Origin: an uncultured Clostridia bacterium
Lineage (GTDB): Bacteria > Bacillota > Clostridia > Oscillospirales > Ruminococcaceae
Length of the DNA stretch: 14,283 bases
Assembly: GCA_938014855.1 (NCBI GenBank)
Contig: CALLQM010000447.1
Coordinates: forward strand, 1 to 14,283
Direction of reading: 5' to 3'
Part shown: piece after piece, positions 1 to 6,994 of the stretch
How positions within the stretch are numbered: the stretch's first letter is position 1
Layout: each line of letters starts with the position of its first letter
Notes under the pieces: model-generated
The model's input: the letters and a program-made list of their open reading frames with translations, nothing else
What the model was told of the DNA's origin: nothing
Database searches by the model: none
Translations under genes and position numbers: made by a program

Positions 1-11
1 ATTACGAAAAA

Positions 12-1277
12 TTACCGTTTAGAATTGATAATTTCGTTTGCCTTAGCATAAACAGCCTCGGCGTCAATGTCGATAAATTCATTATTTTCATAAAGAATTT
101 TTCCGTTTACCATCGTTAGCTTAACATTTTGTTTGCTTCCGCTGTAAACAATGTTTTTGGTAATATGATTAATCGGCTGCATATTCGGCTGTTTCAGGTC
201 AATTACGATTAGATCAGCAAGTTTTCCTTCACTCAAAGTGTCGCACTCCGTAAGACCCATGGCTTTTGCGCCGCCAACTGTTGCCATATATAAAACTTCA
301 TTTGCATCGACTGCCGAAGCATCCTGCTCCTTAATTTTCTGCAAAGCAGTCGTTAAAAACATTTCCCGAAACATGTCAAGGCAGTTGTTGCTTGCGGGTC
401 CATCTGTGCCAATTGCAAGATTAATTCCCATATCCATCATCTTTTTAATCGGCGCTACTCCGCTTGCAAGCTTGCAGTTTGAACCCGAATTTGTTACAAC
501 AGACAGCTTCTTTTTCTGAAAGATTTCCAAATCCTGCTCTGTCATATGTATGCAGTGGTAGCCTCCGCCACCGTATTCAAACATCCCAATGCTATTTAAA
601 AATGTAGTTGGAGTCATGCCGTAGCGCTCTATGCATTGCTCAACTTCTGAATGTGTTTCAGAATTATGTGTAAATACAGGTGCCTTATATTTTCTTGAAA
701 GAGCTGCGATTTTTTCCAGCGATTCACGAGAAGAAGTATATTCACCATGAAATCCCAAGCAAAAGCTTATTAACTCGTTATCGCCGTTAAATTTTAAATA
801 CCAGTTTTCAAGTTCCTCAGCACTGCCAAAATAGTTACTAATGCCGCCGCATAAAACGGTACGGAATCCGCAGTCGATGGATGCTTTCGCAGCCTGTTCA
901 TTGGATAAGTACATGTCAAAATTTGAGGTGATGCCGCTGGTCAAATACTCCATAATGGCTAATTTGGACAGATGATAGATGTCATCTCCCGAAAGTTTGG
1001 CTTCCATCGGGAAAACCTGATGTGAAAGCCAATCCAAAAGGGGCAGATCGTCCGCATAAGAACGCAAAAACGTCATAGCAGAATGAGTATGGGCGTTCTT
1101 AAACCCAGGCATAATCAGATTACCTGATACATCAATTTCACGATCCCATAAAATATGACTTGGCTTTGGTTTTCCGACATAAGAAATACGGCTGTCTTCC
1201 ACCCAAAGTTCGCCGTCCATTACGTTAAAGTCATCGGCCATCGTTAAGATTTTTGCATTATAAAAACGTGTATTCAA
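12..1277 (-). CDS. Amidohydrolase, SsnA/MtaD type (probable deaminase of adenosine analogues)
   Basis: Cytosolic metal-dependent hydrolase of 421 residues, full length for the SAH/MTA/5'-deoxyadenosine deaminase and SsnA group of the amidohydrolase superfamily. Visible site residues are the HxH metal pair His63/His65 (NAHTHSAMT), His204 with catalytic Glu207 (THNSETHSEV), His241 (YHCIH) and metal Asp292 (TDGPASNN). The usual HAPYT motif reads HGEYT here (His177), so substrate preference may differ from characterised MtaD. The frame opens with TTG at 1277; an in-frame stop lies just upstream, so no ATG start is available before it, and a weak GGTGA precedes it. It is the last gene of the nucleoside importer operon, 19 nt after the nupQ-like gene, which argues that it acts on the imported nucleoside. 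With PNP and mtnA next door I infer deamination of MTA or 5'-deoxyadenosine; adenosine or guanine deamination remains possible. Confidence 0.85.
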   Translation of the reverse strand: MNTRFYNAKILTMADDFNVMDGELWVEDSRISYVGKPKPSHILWDREIDVSGNLIMPGFKNAHTHSAMTFLRSYADDLPLLDWLSHQVFPMEAKLSGDDIYHLSKLAIMEYLTSGITSNFDMYLSNEQAAKASIDCGFRTVLCGGISNYFGSAEELENWYLKFNGDNELISFCLGFHGEYTSSRESLEKIAALSRKYKAPVFTHNSETHSEVEQCIERYGMTPTTFLNSIGMFEYGGGGYHCIHMTEQDLEIFQKKKLSVVTNSGSNCKLASGVAPIKKMMDMGINLAIGTDGPASNNCLDMFREMFLTTALQKIKEQDASAVDANEVLYMATVGGAKAMGLTECDTLSEGKLADLIVIDLKQPNMQPINHITKNIVYSGSKQNVKLTMVNGKILYENNEFIDIDAEAVYAKANEIINSKR

Positions 1278-1296
1278 AACAATTCACCATCTTTCT

Positions 1297-2256
1297 TTAT
1301 CGTTTACTCTTATCATAAATTTCGCCAAGTGCTTTTGGAACACGGTTATTTTTTGAGAAGAATATCAACAAAAGCAAGGTCAATACATAAGGCAAAATCA
1401 TAATTAAATCCGAAAAACTACTGGAAAGCTTTAAAAGTTTACTAATTTCATAACCGCCTGAACGTGCAAAACCAAACAAGAGGCAGGCTCCAAACGTAGG
1501 CAGAATCTTCCAGTTACCAAAAATAAGCGCAGCAATTGCCAAGTAGCCAAAGCCCGCATAAATGCTTGAGGAAAAATTGGCTGAAATCGAATATGCAAAA
1601 CAAATTCCACCGATTCCTGAAAAAGCACCGGAAAACATAACCGCGCTGAAACGAATTTTGGAAACATCGGCGCCAGCAGCATCAACAGCATGTGGGTTTT
1701 CTCCGCAAGCACGAAGACGCATTCCATACGGCGTCTGATAAAGCACATACCATGCAATCACTGCAATTAATAAGATAATGGCTTCAAACGGATAAACATC
1801 CTTAAAAATAGCACCAAGGATCGGAATTTTCGAGACAACCGGCACAGTAAATCTGTTTGATACCCCAAGCACAAACTTGGATGACGGTGTTCCAAAAAAC
1901 ATGCTGTTAAACTGACTTGTGAGAAAAGAAGTAAGCGCCACAGCAAGAATATTAATAACGACACCGCTGATTACTTGGTTTGCTTTAAATTTAACGCAAA
2001 GTAAAGCGTGAAGCATGGAATAAACCATACCGCCAAGACAAGAAAACAACAATGCAATATAAAACGGCAGCTGTGAATTGCTTGGAAAGAGATCCGCGGT
2101 CAGCACAACGACAAGCGCACCGCTAAACGCACCGAAACCAAGCAAACCCTCAAGCGCTAGGTTTGTAATTCCGCTGCGTTCACTGTAAATGCCGCCAATT
2201 GCAATTAAAAACAGCGGCAAGGCAAAGGATAATCCATCAATCAATACTATTTCCAT
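1297..2256 (-). CDS. nupQ: Nucleoside ABC transporter permease, NupQ/YufQ-like
   Basis: Integral membrane permease of 319 residues from the BPD_transp_2 group (LivH/RbsC-like), used by BMP-type nucleoside importers. The chain is a series of hydrophobic segments. It starts with a membrane span and the conserved ERSGITNLALEG stretch near residues 25-36. The coupling region around residues 177-196 (TPYGMRLRACGENPHAVDAAG) contacts the ATPase. The ATG at 2256 shares one base with the stop codon of the upstream permease (TAATG), and AAAGGAGG stands just before it, so translation is probably coupled. It should pair with the NupP-like permease and the two-domain ATPase. Family assignment is firm; the exact substrate is inferred from neighbouring genes. 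Confidence 0.9.
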   Translation of the reverse strand: MEIVLIDGLSFALPLFLIAIGGIYSERSGITNLALEGLLGFGAFSGALVVVLTADLFPSNSQLPFYIALLFSCLGGMVYSMLHALLCVKFKANQVISGVVINILAVALTSFLTSQFNSMFFGTPSSKFVLGVSNRFTVPVVSKIPILGAIFKDVYPFEAIILLIAVIAWYVLYQTPYGMRLRACGENPHAVDAAGADVSKIRFSAVMFSGAFSGIGGICFAYSISANFSSSIYAGFGYLAIAALIFGNWKILPTFGACLLFGFARSGGYEISKLLKLSSSFSDLIMILPYVLTLLLLIFFSKNNRVPKALGEIYDKSKR

Positions 2257-3458
2257 TATTTATCCTCCTTTGAAGCCGCGGCGGAAACATCGCCCATTTC
2301 ATCCAGCTGTATTTCAGCATGTTTTACAAGATACTTGATAAACGCTCCACAAGCGCTAAATAACAAAATCATACTGGTTATTACCGACGCAATTTCCTGT
2401 TCCACACCTGAAATTGAGCTCATATACGTGCTTCCCTTACTGATAACTGTAATTAGGAGCGAGGAGAAAATAACACCGATTGGATTTGAATTTCCAAGAA
2501 GTGATACCGCAATCGCGTCATAGCCTAAGCTTGCCAAAACCTTTGGCTGAATCGATGCAAAATAGCCCATATAATAAGTAACACCTGCAAGACCTGCAAG
2601 AGCACCTGAAATAAGCATTGCAAGTACAATATTTTTTTTGACATCTACACCGGCATATTTTGCGGCCTTGCTGTTTTCTCCAACCAGTTTAATTTCATAT
2701 CCGATCCAAGTTTTATTAAGAAGGAATCGAATAAAAAATGCAGCAGCAATTGCAATGATAATTCCCAAAGGAATTTCTAATTTAAGCCCCATAAATTTAA
2801 CATTCATTAAAGTCAATCTTGCCGCATCGGAAATATAGCGCGACTGTCTTGATACCGGATCAACAAAATATGTATTGATAAAAAAGCTTATGACATACTG
2901 AAGAATATAGTTTATCATGATAGAAGCAACTACTTCATTGATGTTAAATCGATACTTCAAAAATCCAATGAAAGCACCGATTAACCCACCCACAACAATT
3001 CCAATTAACAGAACGAGCGGTTTTGCAATCACTCCGTTTAATTCGCTGTAACCAACAAGAATCGTTGCAAAAAATCCTGCACCCAGCATTTGCCCTGCTA
3101 CTCCGATATTAAATAGACCGGCTTTAAAAGCAACCGCAACAGCAAGAGATGCAAAAAGCATCGGTGTGAGCGCGTTCAGCATACTCGCAAAGTCGGTGAG
3201 CATGCCTTTTCCTCCGGCATAAGACGCTTTCGGCATGATTCCTGTGCCTTGAAGTAGATTGTAATATGCACTTAACGGATTCGCACCAACCAAAGAAATG
3301 ACGATTGCTCCTGCAATCAAACTTAACAGAATTGCAAAAATGGGTATGGAAACAAACTGATATTTTGAATTACCGAGGAGCTTTACGGCGCACTTTTTAA
3401 ATGCAGTTTTAAATGAACGGTTACTGCGTTCCGCTGATGATTTTTGGTTCTGATTCAT
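2256..3458 (-). CDS. nupP: Nucleoside ABC transporter permease, NupP/YufP-like
   Basis: Second permease of the importer, 400 residues. It has a basic cytoplasmic N-terminus of about 35 residues before the first membrane span, as expected for the larger of the two BMP-system permeases. The conserved stretch FKAGLFNIGVAGQMLGAG lies near residues 110-127. An EAA-like coupling loop is visible around 250-272 (IGYEIKLVGENSKAAKYAG). The ATG at 3458 overlaps the stop of the ATPase gene by one base (TAATG), and the gene overlaps nupQ the same way, so the three transporter genes form a tightly coupled block. The C-terminus is charged (EDK end). It is intact and I see no frameshift. Confidence 0.9.
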   Translation of the reverse strand: MNQNQKSSAERSNRSFKTAFKKCAVKLLGNSKYQFVSIPIFAILLSLIAGAIVISLVGANPLSAYYNLLQGTGIMPKASYAGGKGMLTDFASMLNALTPMLFASLAVAVAFKAGLFNIGVAGQMLGAGFFATILVGYSELNGVIAKPLVLLIGIVVGGLIGAFIGFLKYRFNINEVVASIMINYILQYVISFFINTYFVDPVSRQSRYISDAARLTLMNVKFMGLKLEIPLGIIIAIAAAFFIRFLLNKTWIGYEIKLVGENSKAAKYAGVDVKKNIVLAMLISGALAGLAGVTYYMGYFASIQPKVLASLGYDAIAVSLLGNSNPIGVIFSSLLITVISKGSTYMSSISGVEQEIASVITSMILLFSACGAFIKYLVKHAEIQLDEMGDVSAAASKEDK

Positions 3459-4987
3459 TACGCCTTCACTCCCATCATAAATTCGCCGACTTCGTTGGTC
3501 GTTAAGGATTTCGCATCGGCAATTTTTTGAATTTCACCGTTATAAATGACTCCTATTGTATCAGCGCAGTTCATGATCTCATCAAGCTCTAATGAAATCA
3601 GCAGGATTGCTTTTCCTTTGTCACGCTCGGCTAAAATCTGCTTATGAATGTTTTCGATCGCACCGATATCAAGGCCTCTTGTCGGCTGAACAAAGATCAT
3701 CAAAGGTGATTGCAGTTCAATTTCGCGCCCTACAATGATTTTCTGTTGATTTCCGCCACTCATCGAACGAACGATAGTATGAATGCCTTGTCCGCTTCGA
3801 ATATCGTATTTTTCAATTAGTTCAGAAGCATATTGCTCAAATTTATCTTTTTTTAGAATCCCATGTTCGCAGAATTCCGGCTTGTAATAATCCTTTAAAA
3901 CAGCATTTTCCGTTAAAGAAAAATCAAGAACTAATCCAACATTCTGCCGATCTTCCGGTATGTATGAGATGCCCTCAATCGTTCTTTTTCTTATATTATA
4001 GTGGGTGATATCTTTCCCGTTTAATTTAATTTTACCGCTGTCCGTCTGCAAAAGTCCGGCAATTGCATCTGCAATTTCGACTTGACCATTGCCTGAAACA
4101 CCTGCTATTGCAAAGATTTCCCCGCTTCTGACTGAAAAAGAAACATCTTTCACAACCTTAAAATGATCGGAATTCTTTACGGTCAAATGTTCAACAGACA
4201 GCACAACATCACCAAATTTTGCCGGTGGTTTCGGTAGTTCGAACGATACCTCACGTCCAACCATCAGATTTGCCATCTGCTTTGTTGACGTTGTTTTAAC
4301 ATCAAGAACATCCACAAGTTTTCCTCTACATAAAACTGCGCATCTGTCCGCTATTTTTTTGATTTCTTCCAACTTATGCGTAATTAAAATAATGGTTTTT
4401 CCGTCTTTCCGCAGATTTTCAATAATCTGCAGCAAAAACTCAATTTCTTGAGGAGTTAAAACGGCAGTCGGCTCGTCAAATATTAGAATTTCCGCCTCAC
4501 GATAAAGCATCTTTAAGATTTCAACACGCTGCTGGATTGAAACATTCACGTTTTCGATTTTCGATAGCGGATCAACTTCAAGACCATATTTTTTCGATAA
4601 CTCACTGATTTTTTTATTTGCATCGCTTATATTTACATAAGGGATAAAACCCAAAAATTTGCTCTTAGGTTCGATACCAAGAACAATATTTTGAGTCACT
4701 GTATAGTTCTGCACCAATTTAAAATGCTGATGAACCATCCCTATATTAAGCCGTGTTGCATGGTTTGGCGATGATATTTGAACCTTTTCGCCTCTAATAT
4801 AAATTTCGCCTTCATCTGGCTCATACATACCAAAAAGCATACTCATAAGTGTGGATTTTCCGGCGCCATTTTCACCTAAAAGAGCAAAAATTTCACCTTT
4901 TTTTATCTGAATCGTGACATCATCATTCGCCACAATTCCGGGAAATTTTTTCGTGATATGCCTCATCTCGATAATGAATTCAGCCAT
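3458..4987 (-). CDS. nupO: Nucleoside ABC transporter ATPase with two nucleotide-binding domains, NupO/YufO-like
   Basis: Energises the importer at the inner face of the membrane. It has 509 residues from the ATG at 4987, which follows GAGGAG at good spacing. The frame stays open 17 codons further upstream, but those have no ribosome site and do not resemble the family. Domain 1 has Walker A GENGAGKST and Walker B LIFDEPTAVLTP, with a degenerate signature (VSIQQRVEIL). Domain 2 has an altered Walker A (VSGNGQVEI), a clear signature SMSGGNQQK and a Walker B-like FVQPTRGLD in which the catalytic Glu is Gln. That asymmetry is usual for sugar/nucleoside ATPases of the RbsA/YufO type. The gene follows the binding-protein gene across a 163-nt gap holding a terminator-like hairpin and a 15-bp inverted repeat. 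Confidence 0.92.
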   Translation of the reverse strand: MAEFIIEMRHITKKFPGIVANDDVTIQIKKGEIFALLGENGAGKSTLMSMLFGMYEPDEGEIYIRGEKVQISSPNHATRLNIGMVHQHFKLVQNYTVTQNIVLGIEPKSKFLGFIPYVNISDANKKISELSKKYGLEVDPLSKIENVNVSIQQRVEILKMLYREAEILIFDEPTAVLTPQEIEFLLQIIENLRKDGKTIILITHKLEEIKKIADRCAVLCRGKLVDVLDVKTTSTKQMANLMVGREVSFELPKPPAKFGDVVLSVEHLTVKNSDHFKVVKDVSFSVRSGEIFAIAGVSGNGQVEIADAIAGLLQTDSGKIKLNGKDITHYNIRKRTIEGISYIPEDRQNVGLVLDFSLTENAVLKDYYKPEFCEHGILKKDKFEQYASELIEKYDIRSGQGIHTIVRSMSGGNQQKIIVGREIELQSPLMIFVQPTRGLDIGAIENIHKQILAERDKGKAILLISLELDEIMNCADTIGVIYNGEIQKIADAKSLTTNEVGEFMMGVKA

Positions 4988-5020
4988 TTTTATTCTCCTC
5001 AAGATCATATTTCGTACCCT

Positions 5021-5075
5021 ATTAATTGATTTATACACATGTATATCTGCGGTACATTTCTATAAATCAATTAAT
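5021..5075. repeat. 15-bp perfect inverted repeat upstream of nupO
   Basis: Arms at 5021-5035 (ATTAATTGATTTATA) and 5061-5075 are exact reverse complements, separated by 25 bases. They lie between the terminator-like hairpin after the binding-protein gene and the nupO ribosome site. The arms are entirely A/T, so a folded RNA stem would be weak for its length. It could be an operator pair for a dimeric regulator, or a leader structure tuning nupO expression. A TTGATT/TATACA pair on the minus strand overlaps it, but the spacing is poor (19 bases), so I do not call a promoter. Confidence 0.75.
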
Positions 5076-5080
5076 CAATT

Positions 5081-5132
5081 AGAAAAAAAGAAAGGATGTC
5101 TCAAATGACGATTATTGGTCTTTGAGACATCC
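5081..5132 (-). terminator. Terminator or attenuator between the binding-protein gene and nupO
   Basis: A perfect 12-bp stem (5094-5105 with 5121-5132, arm GGATGTCTCAAA) and 15-base loop is followed on the minus strand by TTTCTTTTTTTC. The form fits a rho-independent terminator. Because the permease genes lie downstream in the same direction, it probably works as a partial terminator that leaves more binding-protein mRNA than transporter mRNA. Confidence 0.75.
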
Positions 5133-5136
5133 CTTC

Positions 5137-5151
5137 ACGAAACCGTTTCGT
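5137..5151. promoter_or_regulatory. LacI-family-like palindrome at the stop codon of the BMP gene
   Basis: ACGAAAC-C-GTTTCGT is a perfect 7-bp palindrome around one central base, overlapping the stop codon at 5153-5151. It looks like LacI/GalR-family operators, but lacks the outer TG...CA of a classical cre site. Its position at the end of a gene is odd for an initiation operator. It could act as a roadblock or be chance. Confidence 0.3.
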
Positions 5152-6170
5152 TATTCTTTATATCCTGGAAGTCCTGGGAAATTATCGGAACTGATTCCAT
5201 TAAAGTTTGCGGCAGGAACAATTGTACCGTCCTTCACAAGCTCGTAAACTTCAGCCAGCTTCGACAGGGTGTCGTCAGACATTTGGTGATGACCGTCTTC
5301 CTTAACGTAACCTGTTGAGTCCGTATCAGCCTTAAGAAGGAAGTTACCGCCCTCCAAGCTGCCGTCTGCAACTGCTGTAAGAGCCATTTCAACGTTTGTG
5401 CTCATAACTTTAAGAGCAGATGTCAGGATGATGTTGGAAGAACCGTTTGCACCATCGTTGTACTGGTCAACGTCACAGCCAATTACCTTAACGTCTCCTG
5501 CTTCTTTCGCTGCAGTAAATACGCCGTTGCCGGAGCCGCCTGCTGCTACCAGCATAACGTCACAGCCTTCTTGGATAAGAGCTGCGCCGACAACTTTACC
5601 TGTGGACTCATCTGCAAAGTTTCCAACATAGTTGCCGCCTACGTTAGCGCCGGTAACGTCCGTTCCTGCATAGGAAGCAATCTCGACACACTCAACGGTT
5701 GTGTCATAAACTGCATTTGCATAATTGACTCCGGATTCAAATCCAAACTGATAGTTTACATTTGAAGGGAATGCAATTCCGTTTACAACTGCAACCTTAC
5801 CGGTCTTGCTTTCAAGAGCCGCTGCAACGCCTGCAAAAAATCCGCCCTCTTGCTCAGCAAATGTCATTGCATAAATATTGTCGAAAACCTTTTTGTCTTC
5901 TATCGGCGCCGGATCGGAATCGATCAAAATGAATTTCTTATCCGGATTTTCTTCTGCAAGTGTCGAAATTCCGGCGAACTGAAATCCTGGGCAGACAATA
6001 ACGTCATAGTCGGCAACGATATCAGCAACAGCCTGAACAGAAGCCGCTGTATCACCGGTTGTTTCTTGAATCGCTTTTACGGTGCTATTCGGGTTTTTCT
6101 CAATAAAATTCAAAATACCGTTGTAGTTATCCTGATTGAACGAACCGTCATCAACTCCAGAAGGACTTGT
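5151..6170 (-). CDS. BMP-family nucleoside-binding protein, 5'-truncated (signal peptide and lipobox missing)
   Basis: Substrate-binding component of the NupOPQ-type importer. In a Gram-positive cell it should be a lipoprotein outside the membrane that captures a nucleoside. About 339 residues of recognisable BMP (Med/PnrA-like) sequence remain, from TSPSGVDDGSFNQ, the first ligand-loop motif, through AMTFAEQEGGFFAGVAA and VAAGGSGNGVF to the C-terminus GYKE. Family members carry roughly 40-55 residues before the first motif: signal peptide, lipobox Cys, linker and first strand. Here they are absent. Upstream of about 6171 the frame runs into the antisense of the PNP gene. An in-frame ATG at 6212 exists there, but gives MVCLFFNIG without a signal peptide. 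As written the product could not be exported. The rest of the gene is undamaged, which suggests a recent deletion or an assembly fault rather than decay. Confidence 0.85.
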   Translation of the reverse strand, partial: TSPSGVDDGSFNQDNYNGILNFIEKNPNSTVKAIQETTGDTAASVQAVADIVADYDVIVCPGFQFAGISTLAEENPDKKFILIDSDPAPIEDKKVFDNIYAMTFAEQEGGFFAGVAAALESKTGKVAVVNGIAFPSNVNYQFGFESGVNYANAVYDTTVECVEIASYAGTDVTGANVGGNYVGNFADESTGKVVGAALIQEGCDVMLVAAGGSGNGVFTAAKEAGDVKVIGCDVDQYNDGANGSSNIILTSALKVMSTNVEMALTAVADGSLEGGNFLLKADTDSTGYVKEDGHHQMSDDTLSKLAEVYELVKDGTIVPAANFNGISSDNFPGLPGYKE

Positions 6171-6180
6171 GCCGATGAGG
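6160..6180. other. Head-to-head junction joining two 5'-truncated divergent genes
   Basis: At about 6171 BMP homology (minus strand) stops and PNP homology (plus strand) starts, with no intergenic sequence between. In BMP-frame terms the last native codons are those of TSPSG; in PNP terms the first are those of ADEAVAYIK. Everything that should separate divergent genes (two starts, two ribosome sites, promoters) is absent. A short imperfect palindrome, GCCGATGAGGC (6171-6181), and GGCAGTTGCC (6179-6188) sit at the join. No insertion-sequence end or target duplication is visible. Confidence 0.85.
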
Positions 6181-6971
6181 CAGTTGCCTATATTAAAAAA
6201 CAAACAAACCATCGTCCTACAATCGGAATTGTACTAGGTTCCGGGCTCGGTCAACTTGCAGATCAAATTGAAAATCCATGTATTCTTTCTTACGGTGATA
6301 TTCCCAATTTTTCTCATTCTACTGCTCCCGGGCATAAAGGAAGACTTGTTATCGGGAATCTAGGTGGCAAAGTCGTTTGCTGTATGCAAGGAAGGCTCCA
6401 TTACTACGAAGGTCATTCCATGAAAGATATCACGTTTCCTGTTCGCGTCATGCGTTCACTCGGAATTGAAACAATCCTCCTTACAAATTCATCTGGCGGA
6501 ATTGACCCAAGCTTCCATGTTGGAGATTTAATGATGATTACTGATCATATTAATCTTTTAGGTTACAATCCACTCATTGGAAAAAATGACGACAGTTTTG
6601 GCCCGCGGTTTAACGATATGACCTATTGCTATACACCTGAAGTTCAAGAAGTAATGAAAAAAGCTGCTAAAAAAGTCGGCTGCGATCTCAAACAAGGCGT
6701 CTATTTGGCAACTACTGGTCCATCGTTTGAAACCCCGGCTGAAATCAAAATGTTCCGTATGGTTGGTGCAAACGCCGTCGGAATGTCCACTGTTCCGGAA
6801 GCAATCGTCGCCTGCAATGGCGGCATGAAAGTTGGCGCAATCTCCTGTATCACAAATATGGCGGCAGGCATAAGCGATCAGCCATTAAGTGAAGAAGAAG
6901 TATTTGAAACAACAGCAAAAACAGGAACAACATTTCGTGCACTTATCAAAACAATTGTAGAATTACTTTAA
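6171..6971 (+). CDS. Purine nucleoside phosphorylase (trimeric PNP/MTAP family), 5'-truncated
   Basis: Phosphorolyses a purine nucleoside to free base and ribose-1-phosphate (or an analogue). 266 residues remain; family members are about 270-275, so only some 4-10 N-terminal residues plus the start are lost. Visible motifs, counted from 6171: phosphate loop GSGLG (23-27), GHKGR (54-58), MQGRLHYYEG (72-81), the base-site Glu187 in SFETPAE, GMSTVPE (204-210) and Asn229 in CITN. Glu and Asn at these positions are the 6-oxopurine (hypoxanthine/guanine) signature, unlike Ser/Asp in MTA phosphorylase. Two oddities: NSSGG (106-110) where NAAGG is usual, and Glu241 (PLSEEEV) where related PNPs have the His that binds the ribose 5'-OH. 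No in-frame start with a ribosome site exists near the new 5' end; the open frame continues upstream through antisense BMP sequence. mtnA follows 23 nt downstream. Confidence 0.87.
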   Translation, partial: ADEAVAYIKKQTNHRPTIGIVLGSGLGQLADQIENPCILSYGDIPNFSHSTAPGHKGRLVIGNLGGKVVCCMQGRLHYYEGHSMKDITFPVRVMRSLGIETILLTNSSGGIDPSFHVGDLMMITDHINLLGYNPLIGKNDDSFGPRFNDMTYCYTPEVQEVMKKAAKKVGCDLKQGVYLATTGPSFETPAEIKMFRMVGANAVGMSTVPEAIVACNGGMKVGAISCITNMAAGISDQPLSEEEVFETTAKTGTTFRALIKTIVELL

Positions 6972-6994
6972 GAACGGAGGAACCGATTAATACT

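Noticed and set aside
238..519. Antisense open frames within the amidohydrolase and other genes (for example 238-519, 5398-5631, 8193-8546, 10774-11058).
   Set aside because: They mirror strongly supported coding frames, have no ribosome sites of their own and no recognisable protein features.
4480..4545. Missing LSGGQ signature in the first ABC domain of nupO, as possible damage.
   Set aside because: The first domain of nucleoside/sugar two-domain ATPases often has a degenerate signature of the QQRVEIL form; Walker A and B are intact.
4988..5038. Longer start for the nupO ATPase, adding 17 residues.
   Set aside because: No ribosome site before it and no family similarity, while ATG 4987 has GAGGAG at good spacing. 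The extension overlaps the 15-bp inverted repeat.
5137..5151. Catabolite-response (cre) site.
   Set aside because: The core is symmetrical like a LacI-family site but lacks the TG...CA ends of cre and lies at a stop codon rather than a promoter.
6150..6200. Mobile element insertion at the BMP/PNP junction.
   Set aside because: No terminal inverted repeats, target-site duplication or transposase remnant is present; the two gene fragments abut directly.
5850..6971. A 373-codon plus-strand open frame that could be read as PNP with a 107-residue N-terminal extension.
   Set aside because: The extension is the antisense of the BMP gene, in which clear BMP motifs are encoded; it is Cys/Asn/Arg-rich and resembles no domain. 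The frame is open only because of the truncating junction.
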